This document shows, one piece after another, positions 35,641 to 47,210 of a stretch of 64,000 nucleotides of DNA. The DNA is from Cylicocyclus nassatus (Eukaryota > Nematoda > Chromadorea > Rhabditida > Strongylidae). How positions within the stretch are numbered: the first letter of the stretch is position 1; every line of letters starts with the position of its first letter. A program made the translations under genes and the position numbers. The notes beneath the pieces are model-generated. The model saw only the letters and a program-made list of their open reading frames with translations. It was not told where the DNA came from and did no database searches. The stretch covers positions 29,205,441 through 29,269,440 of the forward strand of contig CATQJL010000316.1 in assembly GCA_958299035.1 (NCBI GenBank), in the 5' to 3' direction.

Positions 35641-36544
35641 GCCGGTAGAGGCCGTTCTGGTGACCATACCCTTCGGCGGATAAAGTTGGCTCGAAATTCC
35701 TCCATAACTTCCTTCAGAGAAACGATTAGCAGAAACGGAAGTCAGATTTGGATTCAGCGTTCGAAGGCGAGTGTAATGATATACATCTCATCTCAAAAGG
35801 CCACGGACATTGGGTATCGCTCCCTTGTTAGTCCTCTACCCCGCTTCTCCTAGTGATGAGAAAAGCTGTGAACTTGAAGCAAGGTTGAGGAATGAACGTT
35901 GTTCTTCTCTACTCCGGAACATGCACGTAAAAGAGAACAGCGTACTCTCTTCAACTCCGCTTCAAGTTCGCAGCTTTTCTCATACTAGGGAAAGCGGGGG
36001 TAGAAGAGAGAACGGAGAAGCGACGATATGGAAAAAGGAAGTGGGCTGGGAATGCCCAAAAATGAAATTCATCAGAAAACAAGAGCAAAGTTCCCATTTC
36101 CGCATTTTCAGAATGTTCGCATATCCTAATTCGAGACAGATGCCTGCGGAAACTACACAGCGGCTTTCTGAAACAAATGGAATAGGTTTGAGCAAAAAGA
36201 AAACGAAACGAAAATGGACAAGCGCACGAACAGGATTTGGTCGGATACGCAGAGCAGAAAAGCGCATATTCTTCGACCCCGCTTCGAGTTCGGAGTTCTG
36301 CTGATCAAAAAGGGAAGCGGGGTAGAAGAATAAGGCCAAAATGAGAGGATTCTGGAAGAAAAACCTATGAAAACGATCAAAATTCTCCAACTCCAGCCGT
36401 TTAAAACGCGTGCGGGGCGGTTGCAGCTCATGCAGCACAGTTCCGGAATCCGGAACAGTGCGGGAACTGTGCGAGAACAGTTCCAGAACATGGGAATCAG
36501 TATGAATCCAGCATTAGTGAAGAACCCCGCTATTATTGCGGGAC

Positions 36545-37195
36545 GGTAACTTTGATCTAGTGTTTGTAAATTCCAGCTTCATCTTTAGACTTTGACTCAA
36601 AATGGCTGAATGTGTAGTGACTCGAAATGGCGATTTTCGACTCACCTTTTCGAAACCGATATCTCATTGACCATCTGTCTATCACAAATGCAATCGTAAC
36701 GGCGCAAATATTCCAACTGCTGACAAGCCCCTATCTTCCAAAGTAGTTTTTCAGCTTTGTGGCCAAAGTTCAGCATTACCCTCCCGGACAATTACATCAG
36801 CATTGGACAGAATCCACAACCGGCTTTTGACATTGAAACGATTAATCTGGTCAATGTTTTACTGGTGAAACTATGGATTGTATAAATCAAGTGTACATAA
36901 TGATGTTTATAAATAATTCACTTTTTTTGTAAAACGAAAATATTTAATAATTATAAAATGGAGTGCATCGTCATGGTGCAAAAGATATTTCCGGTTCCAT
37001 TCTTGCAATTTATGAAAATAAGTTTTCATATGTTGTAGTTCATTTCATTGTATTTTATGGTATGGGCAGGAATGAACAAGCTCAGCCTTTATTGTTATCC
37101 GCTGCTGCTTCGCTGTTAATATTTTCGCATTAGACTTTGCAGCTTTATAGTGCTAATAAAGGTGAACTATATGTAGGTAATACGGTAACATTGAA
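36545..37195. other. No recognisable feature
   Basis: AT-rich intergenic sequence without supported exons or element ends. Confidence 0.4.
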
Positions 37196-38695
37196 TTAGG
37201 TTGTCCAGAAATTAATGCAGATTTCGCAAGATCTCACTTCAGTGTGCTATAACTACTTGAAGGCAGTGTCTCACCAAAGTTGAGGTCGCGCGGATTTTCA
37301 CATATTCTATTATAGGGACCTCTGAATAGGCCATTGCAACAAGTCCCACTCAATTTGACCCCCTCCACGCTGAGAAAAATTCGCTCAAAGTGGTACGCGG
37401 AGAGTGAGCTGGTACGCGCGGACGACTCCTTCGGTCTCCTCCCTTAAGCGTTGAACATGTCCTTCCACTTGGCATCCACCTCCTTTCTGTTGCTGCCATT
37501 GTGGCTGAGGCTGAAGTTGGAAGGTACCACCCGTCCACGTTGCTTCCGCGAAGCCTCCAGAAAACGGGGTTTTTGGGAACTTCGTGCGATTTTAGGCCCA
37601 CACAGTGCTAGACAAGGTCCGACAGGCTTGCAAAATGCAAAAATCTCGACAACCAAATTTTGGTGAGACACTGCCTTTAGAAAATTGCGTTTTTCGAAAC
37701 AGGGTAAGATCGACTGTGATCAGCAAATTTCTATCTATCTAGTGCATGTCGACTTATACCTGTAGCTCCAACAAGCAAATTACTGCAACCAGAAAGTAAG
37801 AAGAGTTTTCTTTAGCAAGGTTATCTTTGGCAAGTTGGAAACTCCTATCGGATAAGATTGTTCAGCAAGGAACTTCGCAGTTTATGATCACAAAGCAGTA
37901 CTACAATATAGCTGTGCAAAAATTTTTTTAGGAATTTCCTGCCGGAAGAATTGCGGAACCAATTTCCATTTTTCCGATATTCTCTGTACGGCTGCGAGAT
38001 TCTTTTTTCGTGGAGCTCAACTGCCGCCATGCCCCATTTCTCTGAAATTTCGGGGTCAGGGGTCCGCGAAAATTGCGGCATCCCAAAAAATCCTTCGAAG
38101 TGCGTGGCTAATGCCACGCACTTTCATTCAAAAATTTTTTTGTCCCTCCCTCTCCCCTCCCCCTCCCCCCCCCCCGAACGAAATCCTGGGTACACCACTG
38201 TCACTCACCAAAATAAAGCCTGGGGAGTACCAGTTATGCACCAGACCACTGGCCCCACTCTTCAAGCACGGGAAGAGACTTTCACGGTTGCTTTCTTTGG
38301 AAAAAAAATCTTCTACTCCGTGGAGCGGCCGCGACAGTTGTTTATGCTAGAGCCTAAATTCCTCTGCTTACACAACTGTTGAAAGAAAGTGCTACTGTTC
38401 TTTTTGTAGGCTCACTCAGCGTCTTGCTTGAGCTATATTGTCATGGAAACACTCCTCTTGCCGAATAAGCTTAAGCCAAAATAGTTCAAAAGGTAAATTT
38501 TGTGATTCAACCCTTCATCTTCGAATGATTCGAAGAATCAAATGGAGTTTATCGTAGAAGTAAGATATGCAAGAGAGAGCATGAAGAGCGCTTTCTTATA
38601 GTACGCAAGGTTAGTCTCAAGATGTACATATACAGAAAAACGATCACTTTGAAAATGCGTTTGCAAAAACCCCCAACAATTTCCGGACAACCTAA
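37196..38695. mobile_element. Mariner-like MITE, TTAGGTTGTCC ends, with nested TTAA MITE
   Basis: TTAGGTTGTCCAGAAATTAA at the left; TTTCCGGACAACCTAA at the right, followed by TA. It resembles 59109-60038, which lacks the nested insert. Open frames here do not match any family. Confidence 0.75.
37257..37680. mobile_element. TTAA-family MITE nested in the mariner-like MITE
   Basis: Ends TTGAAGGCAGTGTCTCACC and GGTGAGACACTGCCTTTAG. The sister MITE at 59109 reads through the site, confirming insertion. Confidence 0.75.
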
Positions 38696-38697
38696 TA

Positions 38698-39540
38698 TTA
38701 GGTTGAACTAAGAGAAGAAATTGCTTTTTGACTCCTTGTCATGGCATCGTAATAAGACAAACCCAAAAGACTTGTGTTGAGGACCGTTTGATAGGGAAGC
38801 ATTACTGTTTTTGCATCAAGTTTGTTTCATGTGAAGAAGGAATCTAAAAAAGTCTCAAATAACCGAAAAATCAAGAAATTCGTAACTCTGTCTAAAAAAT
38901 TTCAACGGACCCGCAATGTGTACGGCTTACGTCCCACTTCAAGCATTCGTATTCGCGGTTGCTGTAATCTTTCCTTGGCTAGACATTAAAAGATCAAAAA
39001 TTTCCACTCTTTTGCCAAAGTGATCCTGGCTGTTTCGCGTGTTTAGTTCTATACACTTAGTTTGCGAACACAAACGGTAGATATTCAGCTTTCTGCAAGA
39101 GTTAGTTCTCGGAAAATAATAAATCTAGCTTTTTAAGTTAAAATCGTCTGAAGAGGTTGGAGATCTACTGCTATTAAATAGTGCAGAACCAGACACGCGG
39201 GAACAGCTTAACATCACTTTCGCAAAAGTGCGAAAATTTTGGACTTTCTAATGTCTAGCCAAGGTAAATTTACAGCTACTGCGTATATAAATGTTTGGTG
39301 AAAGACATAAGTCCCTGTGCAAGTTGTTGGTAGGAACTAACGAAACATGAATTTTTTTGGTTTTCGGTCATTTGAAACTTTTTAGATTCCATCTTCCGAC
39401 TTCATGGACATACCTATTAAAAAAGCCTTCTTGTATAGCTCCTTTGCTCCATCGAATGGCACCCATTACTTGTATTTGGAGTTTGTCTTTGTTGCGATGC
39501 TAAAAACAAATCAGCGTCCTACACGATTTTTGCGTTAGGC
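38698..39540. mobile_element. Palindromic MITE abutting the previous one
   Basis: Starts TTAGGTTGAAC immediately after a TA shared with the preceding element. Arms converge on about 39090: TTGGCTAGACATTAAAAG pairs with CTTTCTAATGTCTAGCCAAG. The right terminus is not sharply defined. Confidence 0.5.
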
Positions 39541-39863
39541 CCTATAGTCTTCTCCAGGACGCCAAAAAGACGGTTGAGTCAATCTCGAGTCAATCTAAAT
39601 TAAGCCAAACCTTCAAAATGTTCACACAAATATTGGGTCGTTTTATCATGCAGCTATCATTTTGTCATTTTTTATAAGGATCTACCTGGTTAAAATTACG
39701 ATCCGCTCAGCTTTGGTTCTAACTTATTTTTCAACCAAGAAACGCTCATAACTTGGTGCAGAGGAGCTTTGCAGATACTATGAGTAGTTGTGTCTAAAAT
39801 TACTTGTTAAAACCAAATCTAAAAAATTGTCCTTATCATGAAAACGACGGCTTTCGGATAATA

Positions 39864-40780
39864 TTAGGTTGATTCATAATTAATGCACGTTTTTCGAAAT
39901 TCATTTTCAAAGCGCCGTAATTCTTTTCCCACAACATCTTTCAAAGAGCAATAAGAACTGTTGCAAAGAGCAAATCTTTGGCTTTACAACGCATACTTTC
40001 GTTCATAGATAAATGTGACGAGAAAGTTTGTACAATCCGAAAAATGCCAAGAATTTTTTTTAAAAACCTCTATTTTGAGGAAGCATAACTTACTATTAAA
40101 GGTAGGAGGAAAGCGCAAACTTTGTTCATTGCGCAGCCAATGGTCAAGAGAGCAGTGGTAAAAAACCCGGATTTTACGGTATTTTTCTACGACGAGATAC
40201 TGCAAAAAGTTCAAAAGTGATCATTTTTCCTAGCTTCTTCAGAAGAGCGAAAAATTGTCTTTTTTGAGAATTTTCAAAATTTTTGCCATTGAAAAGCTGT
40301 AAAATTTCACCGTTTTTCTATCACTCAATGTGCAATGTCTATTTTTTGTGTACAAAGCAAAATCGCAGTTATTGGTTCTTGTTTCAAAGTTTTATACGAC
40401 TTCGAAAGGCCACAATGACTGGCCAAGTTTGTAATTGAATCTCTCATCTCGGAACTTTTGCAAAATTCTGCTTTAAAGATTTTTATAGCAGAAAGTTTCG
40501 CGATTGTTAGGCATATTTTTTGAAAATAAAATCTTTTGTTCTCATGGAATTAGAGCAAAAAGAATGAAAGGAAAATTTTTTAAATTTTAGTCTCTCATAT
40601 TCGGAAGCGTGGAATTCGGTATCATACAGAGTGTCACGAAAAAGAAAGGATAAACCAGAAACTAGAAGAAACGCCCTTTCAGATAGCATTGAAATTTTTG
40701 GGGAAGATTCAGTTTCTTTGAAAAACCAGCGCTTGGGAAAAGAGGTGACAAAAACGTGCATTAATTATGAACAAACCTAA
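39864..40780. mobile_element. Mariner-like MITE, TTAGGTTGATTCATAATTAA ends
   Basis: The left end TTAGGTTGATTCATAATTAA pairs with the right end TTAATTATGAACAAACCTAA, with TA on both sides. AT-rich interior without coding. Confidence 0.8.
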
Positions 40781-40853
40781 TATATAGTCTTTTTGAAATT
40801 CTTCGTTTGGAGTACCGTACTTGATAAAGGGCGTCTAGACGGCTGTAGGAGGT

Positions 40854-41286
40854 TTAAAGGCAGCGTCGCACCAGACCGAGGGTACCTGGCTCTCGTAATG
40901 ATGTAATAGTAGACCCCCTACCTAAGCGATGACTGAAGTTCGGAGCGAAAAAGGGGGTCTACCAAGCCTGAAATTTGCTCCAAAAGTAAGCCAAATCTTA
41001 CGGTAGGATCGGGCGAGTGCGAGGTGCATGCAAGGTAGAGACGAAGAGTTTCTGCGGGTCCCTGCACTCATGATGTGTGCGCTATATGCACTCTGCCCTG
41101 CAAATCAATATTGCCATGTGGGCGGCGTTCGGCCCTACCGTAAGACTCGGCCCACTTTCGGAGCAAATTTCAGGCTTGATAGACCCTCTTTTTCGCTCCG
41201 AACTTCAGTCATCGCTTAGGTAGGGGGTCTACTATCACTCATTACGAGAGCCAGATACCCCCAGTTTGGTGGGATGCTGCCTTTAA
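40854..41286. mobile_element. TTAA MITE with long palindromic arms
   Basis: TTAAAGGCAGCGTCGCACC at the left and its imperfect complement at the right, each with TTAA. Arms of about 170 bp (GTAGACCCCCTACCTAAGCG and complement) leave a short centre around 41060. Confidence 0.8.
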
Positions 41287-42682
41287 GCTTACCAAGACAA
41301 AAAACCTCGTACTTTTTTTGGATGGGAGACTAAAACACTTGAATTTACAGCTTTTCAAGATTAAAAAACCCAGTAATTTCTCTAGGTGGGAGTTAGAACA
41401 ACTTGAAGACCATTAAAACAGCTTTGTTCTTCGCCTTCACTCTTGAGACAAATGCCAAATAAAAAAGAATGAAAGATTTTGTGAATAATACCAGTCTTTT
41501 ATAAAGTCGTTTTAATCTGTAAAGAAGTTTTATCCTTAATTTGTCAGTTAATTGTGGACTTAAGCTAACAAGACAGGTTTAGATCAGCTTTCAATGCTTT
41601 TTGATTGTCCGCTTTGCCATCCACGACCATCGCTGCTGAAGACTTCAGACGTCGTGCGAATGCCATGATTTCCTAAATTATAATTTCATTTAATCTACTT
41701 AGTCAAAACACATCTATCTGAGGCTTCATCATCTTCAAGTTGAGAAAGAAGATTTGATTTCGAATTGGATCACAACCCTGCATTTATAAGAACTGACAAG
41801 AACTAAAATAACGTTTGCCCTCCATCAAAAACGTCGAAAATATGTTTATGAACTGCGCTACTGCAACTTGTGTTTATGAACTGCGCTACTGCAAACTGCA
41901 ACTTTGAAAACTTTTTTTTGTCTCTTAGTCAGTGACTTGAGCAGCAGCTCACTCATGGCTGACAGCGCTATCATTCCGGGGCAACTGCGGGAGTCGTGAA
42001 TTGTATTAATATTGCTGCTATCTATGTCTTCCCAATGCAGGCTAGCGTAAATAATAATGGAGATTTTGAAAGGTGCGAAATAGTGCCATCCTCTGCTGGT
42101 TGATTTTAGCATTATCTAGGAACGATTGCCATCTTTCTCATGCTCGATTTTATCCTTTTAGATGGGCAACATTTACTTTTTTTCACATTATTTTTACTCG
42201 TTAGACAGTACATTTGCCAAATTCCGTTCAAACAATCAAAGATTTACTGATGATTCCTCATATTAGAAATTGTGTACTCAAGGTAGCAAGTTCATTAATG
42301 ACTTCTGCGTTTTCTTGAAAAATCGAAACTTGCCGTTTTTTTTCTTGATTTTTGTTAGCGGGCGGTTTCAAAACTCTTTTTATTTCAGCATAACCGCGCA
42401 ACAATTCTTCATTCTGATATGAATTTAAGTTACTATTTAACAAAGCAAGCTCTATAAGTCGGCTTCCAAACACTCATCAAAACTTCATCCTCACAAAATC
42501 AAAAGCTAAAGTCTGGAATTCTTTAACAACCTCAAATCGCTTCTCCATCTCAAAGATATGTTACGGATCTCTTAGCTGCTCATGCATATATTCTCCAAAT
42601 GAGACATGTGAGATTGGTGCGAAAGGTAATGCATGAGTTTATGCGTGATTTAACTTTCAGATCCTGGCCTTGATCTAATATT
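41287..42682. other. No recognisable feature
   Basis: Short open frames only. A GAACTGCGCTACTGCAA motif is repeated locally at 41851-41893. No element boundaries were found. Confidence 0.4.
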
Positions 42683-43006
42683 TTGTCACCAAACATGAAA
42701 AGGTTAGCGTTTTACGATAGATGTTTAAACGCAAACTTTTATTGGTTAGCCTTGGAGACTATAAATTTTGCAATTTTGAGTCAGGTCTATGAAAACTGCA
42801 TCATGGCTAATGATCTTGAGAAAGCTATCGAGTTTTTAGCTGGCTTTAGCTCGCATGATACAAGAACAAAAATTGTTGAAATGTCAAATCACTTAGAAAA
42901 AATTCTTCACTACAAATTTTTGCGAAAACACACTTCAAAGCACACAGACTTCCAGTGCTTGAGATTTTATGTAAAATTGCAACCTGCTGCAATGTTGCAT
43001 GACTAA
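42683..43006 (+). CDS. Uncertain open frame, possible exon fragment
   Basis: 107 codons of protein-like composition: helical, with alternating charged residues (for example MANDLEKAIEFLAGF). No signal peptide or known motif, and no clear acceptor or donor. It may be an isolated exon or chance. Confidence 0.25.
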   Translation: MSPNMKRLAFYDRCLNANFYWLALETINFAILSQVYENCIMANDLEKAIEFLAGFSSHDTRTKIVEMSNHLEKILHYKFLRKHTSKHTDFQCLRFYVKLQPAAMLHD

Positions 43007-43199
43007 TGTTGTACTGAAAAATCACAGATATGGGTAAGCTGGTGTCATTGCAGATTTTTGCGACCACACTATAGATGTCCGTACGAATCGCCCAGCTGAA
43101 CACCCGAGAGCGCGTCTCTCGAAGGCTAAGATTGGCATTGGCGCGCATGAGTCATCATAATGCCCGCACCCGGTAGCCACGTTGCAGGCACGCCCGCGG

Positions 43200-44190
43200 G
43201 GCCGGTAGTAATCTACCCTACCTGGCGGCATCAAAGATGCCGCCAAGTTGGCACACATCAACGGAAAGTTGCCATCTTCGGCGGCAGCTCGCGGAGTAAT
43301 TCTAGGTTTTGATAATCTTACTTAACCTTAGTACGCAATATTTCGCACATTAATTTTTGATGATCCACACAGCCGCAAAACTGGTGCCTCGCGCGGGGTC
43401 GAACCTAAGTGCGTTAACTTCAAGTGCCACCACGTTAACCATTCGACCATTCGGTCAATCATTGACGGTTGCACCAGCAATAGGAGGAACGCAGTGGTAA
43501 GTGGCCGCCTGTAAGAGGGCTCGATACATTGCGTGAGAGACTTTGACCTGAAAGAACAGCTGATTGATATGAGCGAGAGAGGGCGAAATCGGTGCAAACG
43601 AGATTTGGAAGGGATTTTCAAAAAAGATGGTGTTCTTTATGGTTCTCAGGCATTACTAGATTTTTTCTCTGTAAGAAAATCGTCGTTTCAAAAAAGAAAA
43701 ACTCACATAATGAGAAAAATGATAGTTTCTTGATGGAAAGTAGAATTTTTCGATTTTTTCGCCCGACGTAAATTGTGTGATATGCCGCACTACCCAAACT
43801 TGCAGACGGCGCCAGCAAGGTGCCACCACCTCGACATGGTAGGGGCACGTCAGGATGGTGGCACCTTGATCTCTCAAAAGAGCACGCTATTTTTCGTGCT
43901 CTCTGACCTGGCGGCATCTCTCAGCGCTGAAATTTCGACGAGATGCCGCCAGGTCAGAGAAGCTGCCGCCAGCACCTCCTGCCTCTACAAATCTGTTTAG
44001 GGAGGTTTTTAGCACCCTCAGTTGCCAGGTAAGGTTCCCTAAGGTCACTATGACCTCCTCGACCAAAAATACGTGTTAAAAGGGTTGGGAGGGCACAGAC
44101 TTGAGGTCGGAGTTCGCGCCGACTTCACGTATAGATGACGCCGACCTAACGGCGAAACATGCCGCCAGGTCAGGGGGATTACTACCGGCC
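43200..44190. mobile_element. DNA element with GGCCGGTAGTAATC ends carrying a tRNA-like insert
   Basis: Left GGCCGGTAGTAATC then ACCTGGCGGCATC; right GATGCCGCCAGGTCA-like sequence then ATTACTACCGGCC. A diverged sister is at 60551-61502. Several internal copies of CTGGCGGCATC/GATGCCGCCAG mark sub-terminal repeats. No transposase frame. Confidence 0.7.
43385..43465 (-). other. tRNA-Ser(UGA)-like segment
   Basis: On the minus strand: TGGTCGAATGGTTAACG (box A-like), ACTTGAAGT in the anticodon position (TGA), and AGGTTCGACCCC (box B). It resembles a serine tRNA with the variable arm reduced. The 5' acceptor strand does not pair with the 3' strand, so it is a derived sequence and not a working gene. 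Confidence 0.5.
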
Positions 44191-44857
44191 CTGGAAGTCC
44201 AGCCTACAGCGATATGGGCGATTTCACGCAATCGACCTCATTAGTTGTCGTGAAACGACAGACGATACACAACCAATTACTCTACGATATACAAGTAATC
44301 AATGAGCTGAACCCTTGTATTGTGGTTATGTTTATTTTTAAAAATATGCTTTGCGCGCCTGTTTCTCAGCATCACATAAGATGATAACCGAGTTAACTTC
44401 AAGGAATCCTCGAGCGCAGCGAGAAGTTGCTCCATCATTTCTCTTAGAATGTTTCACATTTCTTTCTTATCTCATGCCTTAATCTAGATTTCTGATATAT
44501 GAATCGTTGAAATAGCAATATTCTTCTACTGAGATTTTTTCAAGGCCAGTAGAAGAACTAAAAGGCAAAATCAAGTATTGTGAGCAGCTTTCAGACGAAT
44601 GCCTGATTTTCTTTGCTTGTCATAGGATGGGATTGGCTTGATAAGGAAGTTTACTACTGAAATCCACAAAAATCAAAAGTGGCTTGAATTTGGTGAGACA
44701 AGGTATGAAATTTTCTCGTTTTTTTGGATCTGCCGTTAAGACTCTTATGACAGTCGCCGATTAGTGGTTGATCAACACAGATCTTCTCTGAATCCTATAG
44801 TGATTTTTCATTATTTTATACCATTGCAAGTTATGCTCGAAATTCTTCGTAGCCTTA
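44191..44857. other. No recognisable feature
   Basis: AT-rich spacer between two elements; no supported exon. Confidence 0.4.
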
Positions 44858-45729
44858 TTAGGTTGTTGCATAAGTTATCCAATTTGAATTTTGAGGTCAA
44901 AATGTCATAACTTCTTTCGAAGTCAACTTTTTTCCAAGATCTTAATCTTCTTATATTGAGCAGCTCCCTGGCTATCAAATACATATTGAAACCTGCGAAA
45001 ATTCATATTAAGGAAGAAGCAAGAAATTAAAAACTTTACAGCGTTTTTCTTCTAACCTGCCTTTTTTGGCAGGGCAATGCTCCCTTATGAAAATTAATAG
45101 GCATCTTGAATTTTTCGGAGATTATTTTGCACCATAAAAGAGCCCGTAGTCTGCGTTGCCGGAAGATTTTTTCAACCGAACAAATTAGCCACTTAGTGAC
45201 CTCGCTTTAGCGCATGTGTGCATGCCTATTTACGAATTATGAAAATTTTACAATTGACGTGAGCGCCGAAGAAAATTGGTGGATGGTTTTTCCTAGCCCT
45301 TGCATTACTCTAGCATTTTCAAGTTGAAGTCGTCGTTTACTTTTATTCGCAGAAAGTTATAGCTTGTAAAACATCTATACAGAAAGTTAATGTTTGACAA
45401 TAAATTTTACTAGCAAGACGTTTTCTTTATGAAACTGAACTTGTGCGTATGCTTACTACACCCTCCGCAACCAATTAAAGAACTTGATTTGAAGCATTGT
45501 GGAGATTTCCTCGCAAGAACTCATTTTTAGGTGAGAACGTACCTCGACCACTTGGAGGTTTTAGGCCTGCAATCTCCTTACACTAAGAAATTTATTGAAA
45601 TTTGATATGGTTTAGAAAGCGCAAGAAAAACACTTATACTAACAATATCGCATTAGATATGAAATTGTCTTAGAACAGCTGCTTCAAACAAAAGGGAAAA
45701 AATCGAAGAGAACTTATGCAACAACCTAA
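44858..45729. mobile_element. Mariner-like MITE, TTAGGTTGTTGCATAAGTT ends
   Basis: TTAGGTTGTTGCATAAGTT at the left and its exact complement at the right, flanked by TA on both sides. No coding. Confidence 0.85.
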
Positions 45730-45850
45730 TACAATGCTGAATATTTTTTCTAAAGTTTTTTTTCAAAGCGCTTGCAGCAATAAATAATGTAAACCTTTTA
45801 CATCTTGGTTACTTTGGATTATTTGATCAGCGGGACTTTGAGCAAGTAGA

Positions 45851-46029
45851 ATGACGGATGAAGAATACCGGCGCTTGCTCAAAAACAATTGAGCGGTTCA
45901 GTCAAACTAAATCCGCTCTTTACGATTGCTGCGGCGGCCGCTAGTGCAATCTTCGGCTTCACGACCGCAACAGCTGCAGCCGTCGCTAAAGCGCTTCAAT
46001 TTTTGGTTGTTTGCTGCTGTAAATCCTGA
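45851..46029 (+). pseudogene. Broken Ala-rich open frame
   Basis: MTDEEYRRLLK opens one frame and, after a one-base slip, another reads SGSVKLNPLFTIAAAAAS then AIFGFTTATAAAVAKALQFL before a stop. The stretch is much richer in GC than its surroundings. It may be a fragment of a membrane or secreted protein gene; no family recognised. Confidence 0.25.
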
Positions 46030-46062
46030 TATTTAAAGTGCTTTTTCTTCTTCTCTAGCTTC

Positions 46063-46150
46063 ATTTATTTATTTATTTATTTATTCATACGCACTTAGGC
46101 GTGCTATCAATCTAACAAAACAGCTAACATGAGGATACTAAGTAGAGCCG
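46063..46150 (-). repeat. (TAAA)n microsatellite, possible LINE tail
   Basis: Five to six TTTA units on the plus strand at 46063-46086, joined to CGCACTTAGGCGTGCTATC. Read on the minus strand this is a unique sequence ending in (AATA)n, the arrangement of a 3' LINE or SINE tail. No polymerase sequence is attached. Confidence 0.4.
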
Positions 46151-46654
46151 CGATGAAAATGAAGTAGTAAACACAAAATAAAACAGAAAAAAAAACCACC
46201 GAATATCTTTTTCTGACCGGCACATAAAGATACAACATATGGGTGGGACCAGAAATAAGCAGAAAGGACATACTACCGAGTAGTGTAAATTCTAGACTAA
46301 AGAATTTACATGTGTGTACAATTATGTGCTAATAAGTTACGGATTGTATAATGGTCGTCTTTCACATTTCACGGTTTAAAAAGCTAGCGGCATATTATGA
46401 TGACCGCTCTGAACACATTGAAAAATTTTGCGCTAAAGGATTGTGTTGCTCCTTACTCAAAGAAATGTGTAGGAGAGCTAGCATTTTGCGACACACAATG
46501 GTGTGGTCGAGCTGCTTGAAAGAAAGGTCAGAAAAAGATTTGTCTTCACTTGTAAAATTTTATCGGCTTGGAAGTGCCCTCTCGGAAAAATTCCCTTTAA
46601 TTCCTGTTTTGTAGCAGTTCGATGTTCGTAATATTGCCACAATCTATATTTGGG

Positions 46655-46980
46655 AAATTCGAAATTTTTCTCGAATATTCGAATATCGAATATATTCGAG
46701 AATTGAAAATTTCGAATATTCGAATATCGAATAATATTCGAATATCGAAATTCTCGAATATTCGACTATCGAATTTTATTCGAAAATTGAAATTTTCGAA
46801 TCTTCGACTGTCGAATATTATTCGAAAATCGGAAATTTCGAATATTCGACCATCGAATATTATTCGAAAATGAAAATTTCGAATCGAATAATATTCGAAT
46901 ATCGAATATCATTCGTTATTCGAATTTCGAATATTATTCGGTTCTCGAATGTTATTCGATTCTCGAATACTGACCGAATG
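46655..46980. repeat. AT-rich satellite, about 42-bp unit, block 1
   Basis: Degenerate tandem copies of a unit built from TCGAATATTCGACTATCGAA and TAATATTCGAAAATTGAAA. Self-complementary within the unit. Open frames here (Ile/Ser/Asn-rich) are repeat translation. Confidence 0.8.
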
Positions 46981-47210
46981 ATTTACGTCATTGAGACTGC
47001 CTATGAAAGGCCAAAACACTAAGGATAAATTGTTTCATGTAATTGCTAAGAATGGACACATTCTTATGGTACAATTTACGATGGAAAAACGGTTTAGTCG
47101 TGAACTGAAGAGACTTAGGAACTCAAAAGCTACTCCTGTGACGGTTGTAAAGAGATTTTTCGTACTTCAAAGAAGATTATATACCCTCACTGATAGTTGC
47201 GATTGATATA

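Larger units (their letters stand above)
35133..35830. mobile_element. Foldback element with tRNA-like arms, copy 2
   Basis: The left arm from CTTACAAGGAAACGATAC is complementary to the right arm ending near 35830 (GTATCGCTCCCTTGTTAG). Each arm holds a tRNA-like segment: plus 35319-35382 and minus 35575-35640. The centre (35440-35540) is AT-rich. Confidence 0.7.
35075..36400. repeat. Nested foldback cluster
   Basis: Outer arms 35075-35132 and 36335-36400 are complementary (TTTTCATAGGTTTTT ... CTCTCATTTTGGCC). Inside lie the foldback with tRNA-like arms (35133-35830), a second foldback (35832-36012; arms CTACCCCGCTTC and complement) and a short hairpin (36268-36332). The long open frame spanning 35810-36304 is a by-product. 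Confidence 0.6.

Noticed and set aside
35810..36304. 164-codon open frame
   Set aside because: It spans two foldback elements, and open frames on both strands arise from palindromic sequence; no motif or splice signal.
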